From Myxococcales bacterium 68-20 (lineage in GTDB: Bacteria > Myxococcota_A > Polyangia > Polyangiales > Polyangiaceae): a DNA stretch of 64,000 bases. Position 1 is the first letter of the stretch; every line of letters begins with the position of its first letter. Of the stretch, positions 27,881 through 37,161 are shown one piece after another. The notes beneath the pieces were generated by a model. It searched no databases, was not told the origin of the DNA, and saw nothing but the letters and a program-made list of their open reading frames with translations. The DNA lies in NCBI GenBank assembly GCA_001899635.1, contig MKVQ01000018.1, positions 31,369 through 95,368 of the forward strand, in the 5' to 3' direction. The position numbers and the translations under genes are program-made.

Positions 27881-29110
27881 CTACGGGAGCGTGAGCTCGT
27901 CGTAGCCGATGTACTCGAACGCCGGCGCGGCGCGGGACGCGACCGCGGCGATCGTCTTGCCCCTCGACGCGGCTGCGGCCGTCGCCGGATCGAAGCTCGG
28001 AGCGAGCGCCCTCGTCGAATCGCCGACGCTGTTCCACGTCTTTCCGTCCCAGCGCTTCGCGCGAACCACGAGGTTCGTGGTGTCGTCGTAGACGGGATAG
28101 ACGAGGACGGGTTGCCCCGTGTCGTCCTCCACGGCCGCGGCATTGCCGACTCGCTCCGGGCTGTCGACCGTGCCGTCGTCGGCGCCGAGCGGGGTCCACG
28201 ACGACTCGTCACCCCGCATTGCGATGAGCCAGGCCTGCGCGACGGCGATCGCGACGACGGCGCCCGAGGTCGTGTTCGAGAAGGCCACGCCATACTCGGA
28301 GTCGAACACGAGAGCGCTGTTGACCCTCGTCCAGTTGGTGGTGCCGGCTTCGTTCCTGGCGAGATATGCGGAGTTCGACGGGATGCCCTGCGAGCCCCAG
28401 AACGAGTAGAGCACGGCGAGCGCTCCGCCCGGGGTCACGTCGATGAGGGGCGAGATGACACTCGAGGAGATGCCCTGCGGGGGCGCCTCGTCGACGAACG
28501 AGACCCCGTCGAAGCGCTTCACCTGCGAGGGCGTGCCACCGGAGAAGATATGGATCTTGCCGTCACCGGAGCTGGAGTGGAACTCGGGCGGCCGAGCGCC
28601 CTTGGGACCGTCGCTCACGGTGAAAGGCGAGCCTGCGACGTCGTTCCATTCCGTCCCGTCGTACTCCTGGACGTGGATGTTCTGCTCGACCTCGGCCTCC
28701 TGGCTCACGAGGAAGAGCCTCGTCCCGAGCGCGTGCAGCTGGAATCCCCCGTCGAGCAGACGATTCGGAATTGCCGCGCCGAGCGCCTTCCATTCGGCGT
28801 CGTTCCACCGCCGTACGCGAATACCGTCGCTCGTCCCGTAGGCGACCACGGGATGCGCGCCATCGTCGAATGCCACGCTCAGACGCCGACTCGAGCCGAC
28901 GTCGACGCACGCTTTCCCGAGCGCGTCGCACGAAGCGGGGCTTGCGTCGACCCCGCCCTCGTCGACGGGTGAGCGGCGTCCGCCATCGCCTGCCGACGCA
29001 TCATCGCTTGTCGGCGTCGCGCTCTTGCTCCCATCACCGCCGTCACCGCACGCGGCGACGATGCTCACGAGAACGACTCCCGTGCCGAGGCTGTAGCGGA
29101 CGAGGCGCAT
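27881..29110 (-). CDS. Lipoprotein with beta-propeller-like repeats
   Basis: Lipoprotein of 409 aa with lipobox IVAAC (Cys21) and an Asp/Ser/Gly-rich linker (residues 22-55). Residues about 60-400 contain recurring blocks of the form Gly-x-x-W-x-x-hydrophobic-Gly (RWNDAEWKALGAAI, EYDGTEWNDVAGSP, RWDGKTWNSVGDST) separated by about 60 residues, as in WD/kelch-like or sialidase-like propellers. Probably an extracellular binding protein; no catalytic motif. GGAG lies 7 nt before the ATG. It diverges from the Hint lipoprotein. Confidence 0.8.
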   Translation of the reverse strand: MRLVRYSLGTGVVLVSIVAACGDGGDGSKSATPTSDDASAGDGGRRSPVDEGGVDASPASCDALGKACVDVGSSRRLSVAFDDGAHPVVAYGTSDGIRVRRWNDAEWKALGAAIPNRLLDGGFQLHALGTRLFLVSQEAEVEQNIHVQEYDGTEWNDVAGSPFTVSDGPKGARPPEFHSSSGDGKIHIFSGGTPSQVKRFDGVSFVDEAPPQGISSSVISPLIDVTPGGALAVLYSFWGSQGIPSNSAYLARNEAGTTNWTRVNSALVFDSEYGVAFSNTTSGAVVAIAVAQAWLIAMRGDESSWTPLGADDGTVDSPERVGNAAAVEDDTGQPVLVYPVYDDTTNLVVRAKRWDGKTWNSVGDSTRALAPSFDPATAAAASRGKTIAAVASRAAPAFEYIGYDELTLP

Positions 29111-29316
29111 TCACACTCTCCTTGAAGTGGCGGAGAGGCGCTCTGTACCACGGGCACTTCGAGGAATATGGAGCGTCCAACGAGCATCGAATGGCAGAGT
29201 TCTGCCGCGTCGCATCACCGTCTACTCGGCATCTGACGAGCGCTCGAAGCGCGGACGGCCTCTTGACGTATTCGACACATTCGTCGGTTCGGCCGTGGGA
29301 TGCTGCGTGCCCTCGT

Positions 29317-30159
29317 ATGCGCGCCCGCCATCTTCTCGTGACTGCCTTCTTGGGGGCTGCATCCGTGGCGGCATGCACCGAGGAGAGGTCGTGCTTCGTT
29401 GCCGGAACTCTCGTCACGACGCCCTCGGGAGACCGACCGATCGAGCTCCTCGCGATCGACGACGTCGTCCTCGCGTACGACCACGCCGAACGCGCCGTCG
29501 TCGAGCGCCGCATCATCGCCGTCCATCGTGCGCGCGCGAACGAGGTGCGCGTGGTCGAGATGGCGACCGAGCGCGGAGAGCGCCTCGTGCTCCATGTGAC
29601 GCCGTCGCACCCGTTCTGGGTCGCGTCGCGCGATGCGTACGTCGCGGTCCGCGATCTGCACGAGGGAGACCGCGTCCTGGTTCGACGCGATGCAGTGCTC
29701 TTCGAAGCAGTGGTCTCTCGGATCGGCGTCCACGAGCACGCGACGGCCGACATCGAGGTCTTCAACATCACGGTGGAGGCCCCGACCTCGAACTACTTCG
29801 CGGCGGGCGTGCTCGTGCACAACAAGTCGTACTCCAACCCTTGCGGCGAGAACGAGGTGACGATCGGCACTGCGACGCCCGTCAGCGAGGACGAGACCGG
29901 CACGCGCTATCGGCTCGAGGTGGACGCGATCGAGCCGCTCGAGGTCAAACCCGTCGGGCATGTCTGGCCCGCCAGCGCGCCCGACGAAGTCCTGGTCGTG
30001 ACGTCGACCTCGTCTCCTGACCGACGGAAGTGGACGCTGGAGTTCGTCCTGGAGCACCGCGCTCGAGCGCGGCTCCACGTCGGCTGCGAGGTGCAACGGG
30101 CGAACGGCACGTCGTGCGAGGTCTGGGAGACGACGTACCTGCCCGATCCGGGCAGCTGA
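29317..30159 (+). CDS. Lipoprotein with Hint (hedgehog/intein-type) domain
   Basis: Protein of 280 aa. A 20-residue signal ends in SVAAC, with Cys20 the expected lipidation site. Six residues later a Hint domain begins at Cys26 (CFVAGTLVTTPSG), continues through block B TPSHPFW (Thr95, His98) and ends at VFNITVEAP...NYFAAGVLVHN (His168, Asn169), followed by Lys170. Hint domains catalyse N-S acyl shift at the first Cys and, in inteins, Asn cyclisation. Here the +1 residue is Lys, so splicing is not expected, but cleavage at either end is chemically possible. The C-terminal 110 residues (170-280) form a separate beta-rich domain with four cysteines. Related Hint domains occur in polymorphic toxins, but I see no toxin motif. 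Partner genes are not evident. Confidence 0.86.
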   Translation: MRARHLLVTAFLGAASVAACTEERSCFVAGTLVTTPSGDRPIELLAIDDVVLAYDHAERAVVERRIIAVHRARANEVRVVEMATERGERLVLHVTPSHPFWVASRDAYVAVRDLHEGDRVLVRRDAVLFEAVVSRIGVHEHATADIEVFNITVEAPTSNYFAAGVLVHNKSYSNPCGENEVTIGTATPVSEDETGTRYRLEVDAIEPLEVKPVGHVWPASAPDEVLVVTSTSSPDRRKWTLEFVLEHRARARLHVGCEVQRANGTSCEVWETTYLPDPGS

Positions 30160-30619
30160 TGTTCGGGAGCATCGCGCATTGCGCCCAGCGTGCACGTGCG
30201 ACGGAACCGACGACAGGGGGCGTAGAGTCGTCGCCGAGCGCCGGCACCGTCACGGGACCAGTCTCCGTCGCGTGAGCTGCACGAGGTCTCTCCGTATGCG
30301 CCCGAGAGCGGCGGCGGTGGCCTCCACGGGCCCTACCTCCACCCATAGTCGGTAGCCGAGCGCCGTCGAGGCGCACGCCGCGGCCGCGAGCATGCTCGCG
30401 GGGTCGTCGGTCGTCGCCGTCGTGACCCACGGCTCGGAAGTGCGTGCTCATCTCGAAGGGAGTGGTGAGTTTCGATCGCAGCGCCGCGCGCACGCGCTCG
30501 AGCTCGGGCTCCGATCGCCTCGAGGGAGGATGCGATCGCCGATCGAGCGCGTGGAGGCGTCGCGCCGCGTTGTTGGGCGCGCGTGGGCATGTTCGTGTTC
30601 CCGCGCGAAGGAGGTCCCG
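30160..30619. other. Gene-free stretch with perfect palindrome
   Basis: No supported gene between the Hint lipoprotein and OsmC. It contains a perfect 18-nt palindrome at 30384-30401. Confidence 0.45.
30384..30401. repeat. Perfect 18-nt palindrome
   Basis: CCGCGAGCA/TGCTCGCGG, uninterrupted dyad centred between 30392 and 30393. Possible operator for the OsmC gene 218 bp downstream, or a chance GC-rich palindrome. Confidence 0.4.
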
Positions 30620-31045
30620 ATGGCGATCAGCAAGGCAACGGCGGAGTGGACGGGTGACTTGAAGAGCGGGCGGGGCGTGATGCGTCCGGGCAACGCGAGC
30701 GAGGTGCCGTTCTCGATGGGGACGCGCTTCGAGGGCCAGAAGGGCGGAAACCCCGAGGAGATGATCGGCGCCGCGCTGGCCGGATGTTTCTCGATGGCGA
30801 TGTCGCTCGGCCTCGAGAAGGCCGGCATCACGCTCCGGAACATCAACACGTCGGCGAAGGTCCACCTCGAGAAGGACGGCGAGGGCTTCGCGATCCCGCG
30901 GATCGAGCTTGCTACCGAGGTCCGCGCGACGGGCGGCGACGAAGCGAAGATCCGCACCATTGCCGAGGCGACGAAGAAGGGCTGCCCCGTCGGCAAGGCG
31001 CTCAAGGCGCAGATCGATCTCGACGTGAAGGTCCTCTCGACCTGA
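30620..31045 (+). CDS. OsmC/Ohr family peroxidase
   Basis: Cytoplasmic thiol peroxidase of 141 aa expected to reduce organic hydroperoxides. The peroxidatic Cys56 sits in EEMIGAALAGCFSMA with Glu47/Glu48 nearby, and the resolving Cys122 in KKGCPVGKAL. It belongs to the OsmC branch (N-terminal ATAEWTGDL strand and length near 140). A very strong AAGGAGG lies 5 nt before the ATG at 30620. It seems monocistronic and may be induced by stress. Confidence 0.93.
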   Translation: MAISKATAEWTGDLKSGRGVMRPGNASEVPFSMGTRFEGQKGGNPEEMIGAALAGCFSMAMSLGLEKAGITLRNINTSAKVHLEKDGEGFAIPRIELATEVRATGGDEAKIRTIAEATKKGCPVGKALKAQIDLDVKVLST

Positions 31046-31244
31046 GGCGAAGACGAAAGCGAGCCGCTTCCGGCACGGCAAGACCGCGTCTCGTCGGCGG
31101 CGGTCGGAGCGGCACATGAGAGGGCGCCCGGGCGAGCGGCAGGCACGGCGCCAGCGCCCGGCGAGTGCCGCTCCCTTCGATCGCGATGGTGCGTTGCACC
31201 ATTGTGGCGAACGATCGCGCATACTTGCGGCGAGCGTGGCAATT

Positions 31245-31273
31245 TTGATTGCTGCGCCGCCGCAAAGTACTAT
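31245..31273 (+). promoter_or_regulatory. Candidate housekeeping promoter of acetate-transporter-like gene
   Basis: TTGATT (31245-31250) and TACTAT (31268-31273) with an exact 17-bp spacer, each four of six to consensus. Transcription would start about 20 nt before the GTG/ATG-proximal ribosome site GGAGG of the gene at 31298. Confidence 0.55.
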
Positions 31274-31297
31274 CGGTTCATCCCTCGGAGGATGAAC

Positions 31298-31987
31298 ATG
31301 CAGGCGAACGACAAGGCTCCCGCACCGCCGATGCCCTTTGCCGATCCGACCGCGCTCGGTCTCTTCGGCCTGGCGATCGGTTGTGCCTCTCTGCTCCCGG
31401 TTGCCTTCGGGGTGAAGGAGGCGTTCGCACCGGATGCCCTCCGCACGTGCGCGTGGTTCTGCCTGCTCTTCGGCGCTGGTTGTCAGTTTCTCGCCGGGAT
31501 CCTGAGCTTCGCCAACAAGAACATGCTCGGCGGGACGCTGCTGACGACCTTCTCGTTCAACTGGGTCATGAACTACTGGTCGCTCTCGGAGCTCGCGCAA
31601 GGACGCGTTCCGTCGAGCGTGGTCATCCTGTCGGTGGACGTCTGCTTCCTGGTCGTCTTCCTCGTCATGACGTACGCGTTCGGCTTCTTCTCGAAGCTGC
31701 TCTTCGTCTTCCTCCTCGACATCGATTTGCTGTACGTCCTCCGCATCGTGCGCGAGGTGACGCACGCTCCGGCGCTCGGCTTGCCCGTCGCTCTGGTGAC
31801 GGTCGCACTGATGGCAATCGCGCTGTACATCGCCTTCGCGCTCGTGCTCACGAACGCGTCCGGCCGGGCATTGCTGCCCATCGGCGGCCCCCTCTTCGGC
31901 GTCGCGGCGCCCGCGCCCGCGTCCGCACCACACGCGGTCGGGTCGAAAGCGGACGACCCCGCGCCGAACACGGCGCTCTCGGCCTAG
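31298..31987 (+). CDS. SatP/YaaH-family acetate transporter-like membrane protein
   Basis: Membrane protein of 229 aa. It begins with the family signature region ADPTALGLFGLAIG and has six hydrophobic segments at about residues 18-40, 52-71, 77-98, 108-130, 135-150 and 163-185, followed by a flexible Ala/Pro tail. GPR1/FUN34/YaaH proteins carry acetate and related monocarboxylates (family knowledge). The internal GCQFLAGILSFANKNMLGGT matches the conserved amphipathic helix pore region. The ATG at 31298 is 6 nt after GGAGG and preferred over the ATG 6 nt earlier. Confidence 0.88.
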   Translation: MQANDKAPAPPMPFADPTALGLFGLAIGCASLLPVAFGVKEAFAPDALRTCAWFCLLFGAGCQFLAGILSFANKNMLGGTLLTTFSFNWVMNYWSLSELAQGRVPSSVVILSVDVCFLVVFLVMTYAFGFFSKLLFVFLLDIDLLYVLRIVREVTHAPALGLPVALVTVALMAIALYIAFALVLTNASGRALLPIGGPLFGVAAPAPASAPHAVGSKADDPAPNTALSA

Positions 31988-32056
31988 CCGCGCGCCATCC
32001 GCGGCTGCTGCTGCCGATCGTGCGAGTCGTCCGGGGCGCGGCCGGTTACGCCGAGG

Positions 32057-32962
<906 letters not shown>

Positions 32963-33235
32963 TCCCGTCGTCTCCTCCCCGCGCAGGGCGCGGTGCCCTT
33001 TCGATACCACGCCCGGGGCGCAGGCGGAGCCCGGACATGCCGGCGTTCGCTCCCCCGAGAATCGTCGAGCTCTCTGGGACGTTGCGCGAGCGAGGCGTCG
33101 ACATGCGGGACGGGAGAGAGGGGAGTGCGAGCGCCAAGCCTCGGCCCGCCGTCCCTTCGACGGCCGAGTCTCCGTAGCGGCTCCAGGGGGACTTCTACCT
33201 CTGCCGCTCGCCGGGCCCCGGTATCTTGCGGGACG

Positions 33236-33937
33236 ATGAAGCGAACCTGCGCAGTAGTGTTTGTATCGATGTTGGCGGGGGCGATGGGGCTCCTCACCGT
33301 CGCGTGCAGCGACGACAAGGGGACCGCGACGCCGGAGGGTGTCGATGCGTCGTCCGTGGGCAAGGACGGCGGCGGCCCCTCGAGCGGTGACGACGACGAC
33401 GACGACGACACCAACGGGAATCCCGACGGCGACGGAGAGCAGGACGCTGGCGACTCCTGCATCGGGAAGTACGCGGCGCCCGATCTGAACGGTTCCGGGG
33501 CGTGCGGAACGATCGATTTCGGTGAGCCTGCCGCCAACTTCGGTCCGGTCGACACCAACGACCCCGACTACAAGGGGACGGTCCTCCCTGACGGGATCTA
33601 CGACCTCATCAACGCCGAGCGCGGGAGCACCGGCCCCGGATCGTTTCGCGAGACCTTCGTCGTGAAGGGCAACCGCTTCACGCGTATCCGTCAGATCAAC
33701 GCCACCGGAAACAGCGCAGGCGCGATCACGTATCGCTCCGGGACGTTCGAGATCGATCCGTCGGGCAAGCAGATGGTCAAGTTCACCTACGACTGCGCAA
33801 AAAAGGGTGACAACTTCGAGGATGCGGGGGTCGACAACTATCCATTCGACGGGGTCGTCGCTGACGACTGCGGCGTGCGCTATCGCTTCGGCTTGGCTGG
33901 CTTCCGGGTCACGCTCCGCCGTCGCGCCGCCAACTGA
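33236..33937 (+). CDS. Lipoprotein with acidic linker, unknown domain
   Basis: Lipoprotein of 233 aa. The signal ends in LTVAC; an acidic low-complexity linker (residues about 50-75, including seven Asp in a row) follows. The mature domain (residues 80-233) is beta-rich with paired cysteines (CIGKY, GACGT, YDCAKK, DDCGVR). No family recognised. The stretch GCA AAA AAG at 33799-33807 forms an A-AAA-AAG heptamer in frame. A rightward gene with its own upstream region; ribosome site weak. Confidence 0.78.
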   Translation: MKRTCAVVFVSMLAGAMGLLTVACSDDKGTATPEGVDASSVGKDGGGPSSGDDDDDDDTNGNPDGDGEQDAGDSCIGKYAAPDLNGSGACGTIDFGEPAANFGPVDTNDPDYKGTVLPDGIYDLINAERGSTGPGSFRETFVVKGNRFTRIRQINATGNSAGAITYRSGTFEIDPSGKQMVKFTYDCAKKGDNFEDAGVDNYPFDGVVADDCGVRYRFGLAGFRVTLRRRAAN

Positions 33938-33992
33938 GCGTCGAAGGCCTCAAGAGGTCAGCGGTAGCGAGCCACCAGACCAATATCGGTGA

Positions 33993-35543
33993 TCAGAGGC
34001 CGAGGACCGCCTGAGCGACCCCGCTTTTGCCGTCCAGTCCGGTGGCTCCGCTGACCGAGCCCGTCGTTGCCGTCGGGCCTGACGCGCCGCCCTTTCCTGC
34101 ATCTCCAGGCGCACCGACCGAGATGCCATCGAGCGTCGCCGTGCCAGGAGTCGATCTCCCGTCAATCAGCGGTGTCCTTACCTTCCAGAGAATCCCGACG
34201 GAGATCCCCCCCGCACCACCACCACCACCGCCGCCAGCACCGCCGGTGCCACCCTTCAACTCCTCGAGACAATCGCCGGTTGGCCCGCCACGCTGAGCGA
34301 TCTGCCCCTGCCCACCCGTGCCGCCTCTGCCGGCGCTGCCGGCCATGAAGAAGCTCTGTTCGATCACGAGGGGGGAGTCCAGGACGGCAAGCGCGACGCT
34401 TGCGCCGCCACCGCCACCGCCAGCGCCGCCGGCACCACCGCAACCGCCGGGGCCTCCGCCGCCGGGGTAGAAGCCCAAGTCTGGCGACGTGCCTCCTCCT
34501 CCTCCCTGGCCGGGTGAGCCGGCGCCGCCACTCTGTCCGGCTTCCGGCAGCCATCCATTCTTGCCGAGGAGTCCGAGGCTCGTCGCTCCAGAACCGCCAG
34601 CGCCGCCGTTGCCGTGCGACCCGTCATGTCCAGGTTCGCCAATCTGGTTGGTGCCGGGCGCGCCCGTGTTCATGGGAGGCACGGCCGGGGAAATGAGAGG
34701 TTTGCCGCCAGTCGCAAAAGGTCCATTCGGCACTTTGCCGGAAGCACCACCCACGCTGGTGGGACACATCGGGTTCGCGAGGGCTGGAGCGTAGCCATCC
34801 GGCTCCCCATCGCCGCCCTTGGGAGCGGTTGCCGGTTGGAACGTGTCCTTCGGGGGCGCGTCGACGCCGGGCTGGCCTGCACCCGCCTTGAACAAGGTCC
34901 GCTGCAACCTCACATTGCTAGTGACGATCAGTCCAGCGATGCTCGAGGCTCCCCTCGCGTCGGCCGGAGGTGTCTCGAAGTCCAGATCCGTGATGACGAC
35001 GCCGCTCGCGCCCGAAACGACGAGCGCGGGTTTGTCCGTCGTGCCTTCGACTTTTGGATGCACTCCATTCGGAGTCCAGTCGGAGCACGAAAAGCCACCA
35101 TGCAGCCCGACTGGAACCGTCACCGTGATGGCCTCACGATACGTGCCGTCGCACACATAGATCCGTGGCTTAGCCTGGAGCTTGCTCAGAGCCGCGCCGA
35201 TGGTGCGGACGGGCCGAGCCTTGGTGCCATCGTTGGTATCGTCGCCTGTCGGCGACACGAAGATCGCGATCTCATCGGAGATGCACGCTGGAGCCTTGTC
35301 GGGCGTGACGGAGAGATCGCAGCCGTCTGGAATCGCCGTCGACGGCGTCCCACCATCGGGGCTTTCGGGGGTCGCGTTCGACGGCGCGCAGGTGCCCGTG
35401 TCGGCACAGTCGCTCCCGACACATGATGGTGCGGTGATGACGGTGACGATGCCCACGAGAAGGACAGGCGCGGACTTGAAGAATCGCACCGCCACGTGCG
35501 GGACCTTCGCATTCCGACCTTGGTGGGAGATGTCGAGTGTCAT
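33993..35543 (-). CDS. Glycine-rich surface lipoprotein
   Basis: Protein of 516 aa. A long basic N-region precedes a hydrophobic stretch (VLLVGIVTVITAPSC) with a lipobox-like ending near residue 41. Residues about 90-220 resemble a right-handed beta-helix start (IAIFVSPTGDDTNDGTKARP, then repeats of IYVCDGTYREAI type, DUF1565-like). From residue 240 the sequence is dominated by Gly-Gly-x repeats in several blocks (for example GGGGPGGCGGAGGAGGGGG), as in PGRS-like or myxobacterial adhesin-like proteins. Likely exported and extracellular; adhesion or matrix role is inference. The ATG at 35543 was chosen over a TTG at 35579. Confidence 0.82.
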   Translation of the reverse strand: MTLDISHQGRNAKVPHVAVRFFKSAPVLLVGIVTVITAPSCVGSDCADTGTCAPSNATPESPDGGTPSTAIPDGCDLSVTPDKAPACISDEIAIFVSPTGDDTNDGTKARPVRTIGAALSKLQAKPRIYVCDGTYREAITVTVPVGLHGGFSCSDWTPNGVHPKVEGTTDKPALVVSGASGVVITDLDFETPPADARGASSIAGLIVTSNVRLQRTLFKAGAGQPGVDAPPKDTFQPATAPKGGDGEPDGYAPALANPMCPTSVGGASGKVPNGPFATGGKPLISPAVPPMNTGAPGTNQIGEPGHDGSHGNGGAGGSGATSLGLLGKNGWLPEAGQSGGAGSPGQGGGGGTSPDLGFYPGGGGPGGCGGAGGAGGGGGGASVALAVLDSPLVIEQSFFMAGSAGRGGTGGQGQIAQRGGPTGDCLEELKGGTGGAGGGGGGGAGGISVGILWKVRTPLIDGRSTPGTATLDGISVGAPGDAGKGGASGPTATTGSVSGATGLDGKSGVAQAVLGL

Positions 35544-35710
35544 GGCGCCCAGGATTGCTTGAGCTTGTGGGTTTGGCAAACGGCATCACCCGTCTGAACG
35601 CGCGTCTCGCGTCGTGTCGCAGTCTCAGGCGTGCATAGGCGCGGAAACATATAGTGTTGGGCTACGGCCGCTGTGGACGACCGCTGCTCGCAACGCTCGC
35701 GGGATCAGCT

Positions 35711-36418
35711 ATGAGGGATCGCGTGCGACGTCTCGAGCTCCTGCGCCAGGTCCACGCCGATCTCGACGCGTGCACGGCGTGCCCGAAGATGATCGGACCC
35801 GTCGTTCACGGGCCGCCGGTGCTCGGCAGTGTCATGCTCGTCGGGCAGGCGCCGGGGCCGCGCGAGGGGAGCTTCGGCCGACCGTTCGCGTGGACCGCGG
35901 GGCGCACGCTCTTTCGTTGGTTCGAGGAGTCGATGCACGTGAGCGAGGAAGAGTTCCGCGCGCACGTGTACATGGCCGCGGTCGCGCGCTGCTTCCCCGG
36001 CAAGGCGAAGGGCGGCGGCGATCGGAAGCCCGATGCCGAGGAGATCGGGCGGTGCAAGTCCTTCCTCGCGCGTGAGGTGGAGATCCTCCGACCCGAGCTC
36101 GTGCTCGCGGTCGGCTCGCTCGCGATCAGCGAGGTGCTCGGTCCGCGCGTGGCCGGCAAGAAGCTCGATGCAATCGTGGGCAACGTGGTCCGCGCCACAT
36201 GGCATGGTCACGAGACGGACGTGATCGCGCTTCCGCATCCGAGCGGCGCGTCGCCGTGGCACAAGATCGAGCCGGGAAAGACGCTCCTCGATATCGCGCT
36301 CCTCCAGGTGAAGCATCATTCGGCGATGCGCGCGACGCTCGCTGCCGTGGAGCGGGAGCGCGCCTCTCGTCCGGCTGCGGATCCGCGCGCGGTAGCCGTC
36401 GAACGTCCTCGGCGATGA
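35711..36418 (+). CDS. Uracil-DNA glycosylase, family 4/5 (Fe-S)
   Basis: DNA repair enzyme of 235 aa that removes uracil from DNA. Four cysteines at 21, 24, 94 and 115 fit the [4Fe-4S] ligands of family 4/5. The motif QAPGPREGSFGRPFAWTAG (residues 46-64) carries the uracil-binding region, and PHPSGA near the C-terminal part is the second active-site motif. The protein is slightly long at its C-terminus. The stop overlaps the start of the next gene (ATGA), so the two genes are coupled, an unusual pairing. Confidence 0.9.
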   Translation: MRDRVRRLELLRQVHADLDACTACPKMIGPVVHGPPVLGSVMLVGQAPGPREGSFGRPFAWTAGRTLFRWFEESMHVSEEEFRAHVYMAAVARCFPGKAKGGGDRKPDAEEIGRCKSFLAREVEILRPELVLAVGSLAISEVLGPRVAGKKLDAIVGNVVRATWHGHETDVIALPHPSGASPWHKIEPGKTLLDIALLQVKHHSAMRATLAAVERERASRPAADPRAVAVERPRR

Positions 36419-37092
36419 CGATGTCGATGTCGATGTCCCGACGACGCTCCGTGAAGGCGTGGCTGCGTGCGGCCTCGGCAGCGCTCTTGGCGCTCGTGGC
36501 GCTGTCGTCTGCGGGCGAGGCCGCGGCCGCGGACCCGGCATCGGATCCGATCTTCGGCCTCGCGATCGCGATCGCGCGCGACGACAAGGGAGAGCGCATC
36601 GTCGACGACGCGTGGGTCCAGCGTCAGATCGACGACGCGAACGGCTTCTTCGCTCCGCTCGGCACGCGCTTTCGCTGGACGATCGAGAAGCCGCTTCCCG
36701 AGCCGCACGGTGAGCTCCACACGCGTGCGAACCGCGACGCGCTCACGCCGCTCACCGAGAAGAACATGATCGACGTGTTCGTCGTGCGCGCGCTCGAGGA
36801 CGTCGACGAGCCGGGGCGCTACCGCATGGGCGTCTGCTGGACCGGTCGCGGCGGCAAACGCTTCATCGTCATCGCGCGGACCGCGCGGCCGACGGTGCTC
36901 GCCCACGAGCTCGGTCACTTCTTCGGCAATCGCCAGCACAGCACCGTCGTGAACAACCTCATGAGCTACTCGCGCGACGGGGGAACGGTCTTCCTCGACG
37001 AGCGACAGGCAAGGACGATCCAGCGTTTCACGACGAGCTTCCTCGAGACCGGCCGTCTCATCGACGTCGGCCCGCCGCGCCGCGTGCGCTAG
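36415..37092 (+). CDS. Secreted HExxH zinc metalloprotease (metzincin-like)
   Basis: Exported protein of 225 aa. The signal peptide (residues 8-39, LLALVALSSAGEAAAAD) follows four in-frame ATG/Met codons at the start, so the exact start among 36415, 36421, 36427 and 36433 is uncertain. The catalytic motif is HELGHFFGNRQH (His164, Glu165, His168, His175), followed by NNLMSY, which fits a metzincin Met-turn. The third His is one residue later than the canonical HExxHxxGxxH spacing. It is likely a small periplasmic or extracellular protease; substrate unknown. It overlaps the UDG gene by 4 nt. Confidence 0.78.
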   Translation: MTMSMSMSRRRSVKAWLRAASAALLALVALSSAGEAAAADPASDPIFGLAIAIARDDKGERIVDDAWVQRQIDDANGFFAPLGTRFRWTIEKPLPEPHGELHTRANRDALTPLTEKNMIDVFVVRALEDVDEPGRYRMGVCWTGRGGKRFIVIARTARPTVLAHELGHFFGNRQHSTVVNNLMSYSRDGGTVFLDERQARTIQRFTTSFLETGRLIDVGPPRRVR

Positions 37093-37161
37093 CAACTCGA
37101 GCGCTGGGAAGGCGCGCTCGGGCCGAAGTGCTAAGCTCTGCTTCGAGGATCGGGGGCACCG

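Noticed and set aside
29263-29291. TTGACG as promoter of the Hint lipoprotein
   Set aside because: The position where the -10 should lie is GGTTCG, not a plausible -10.
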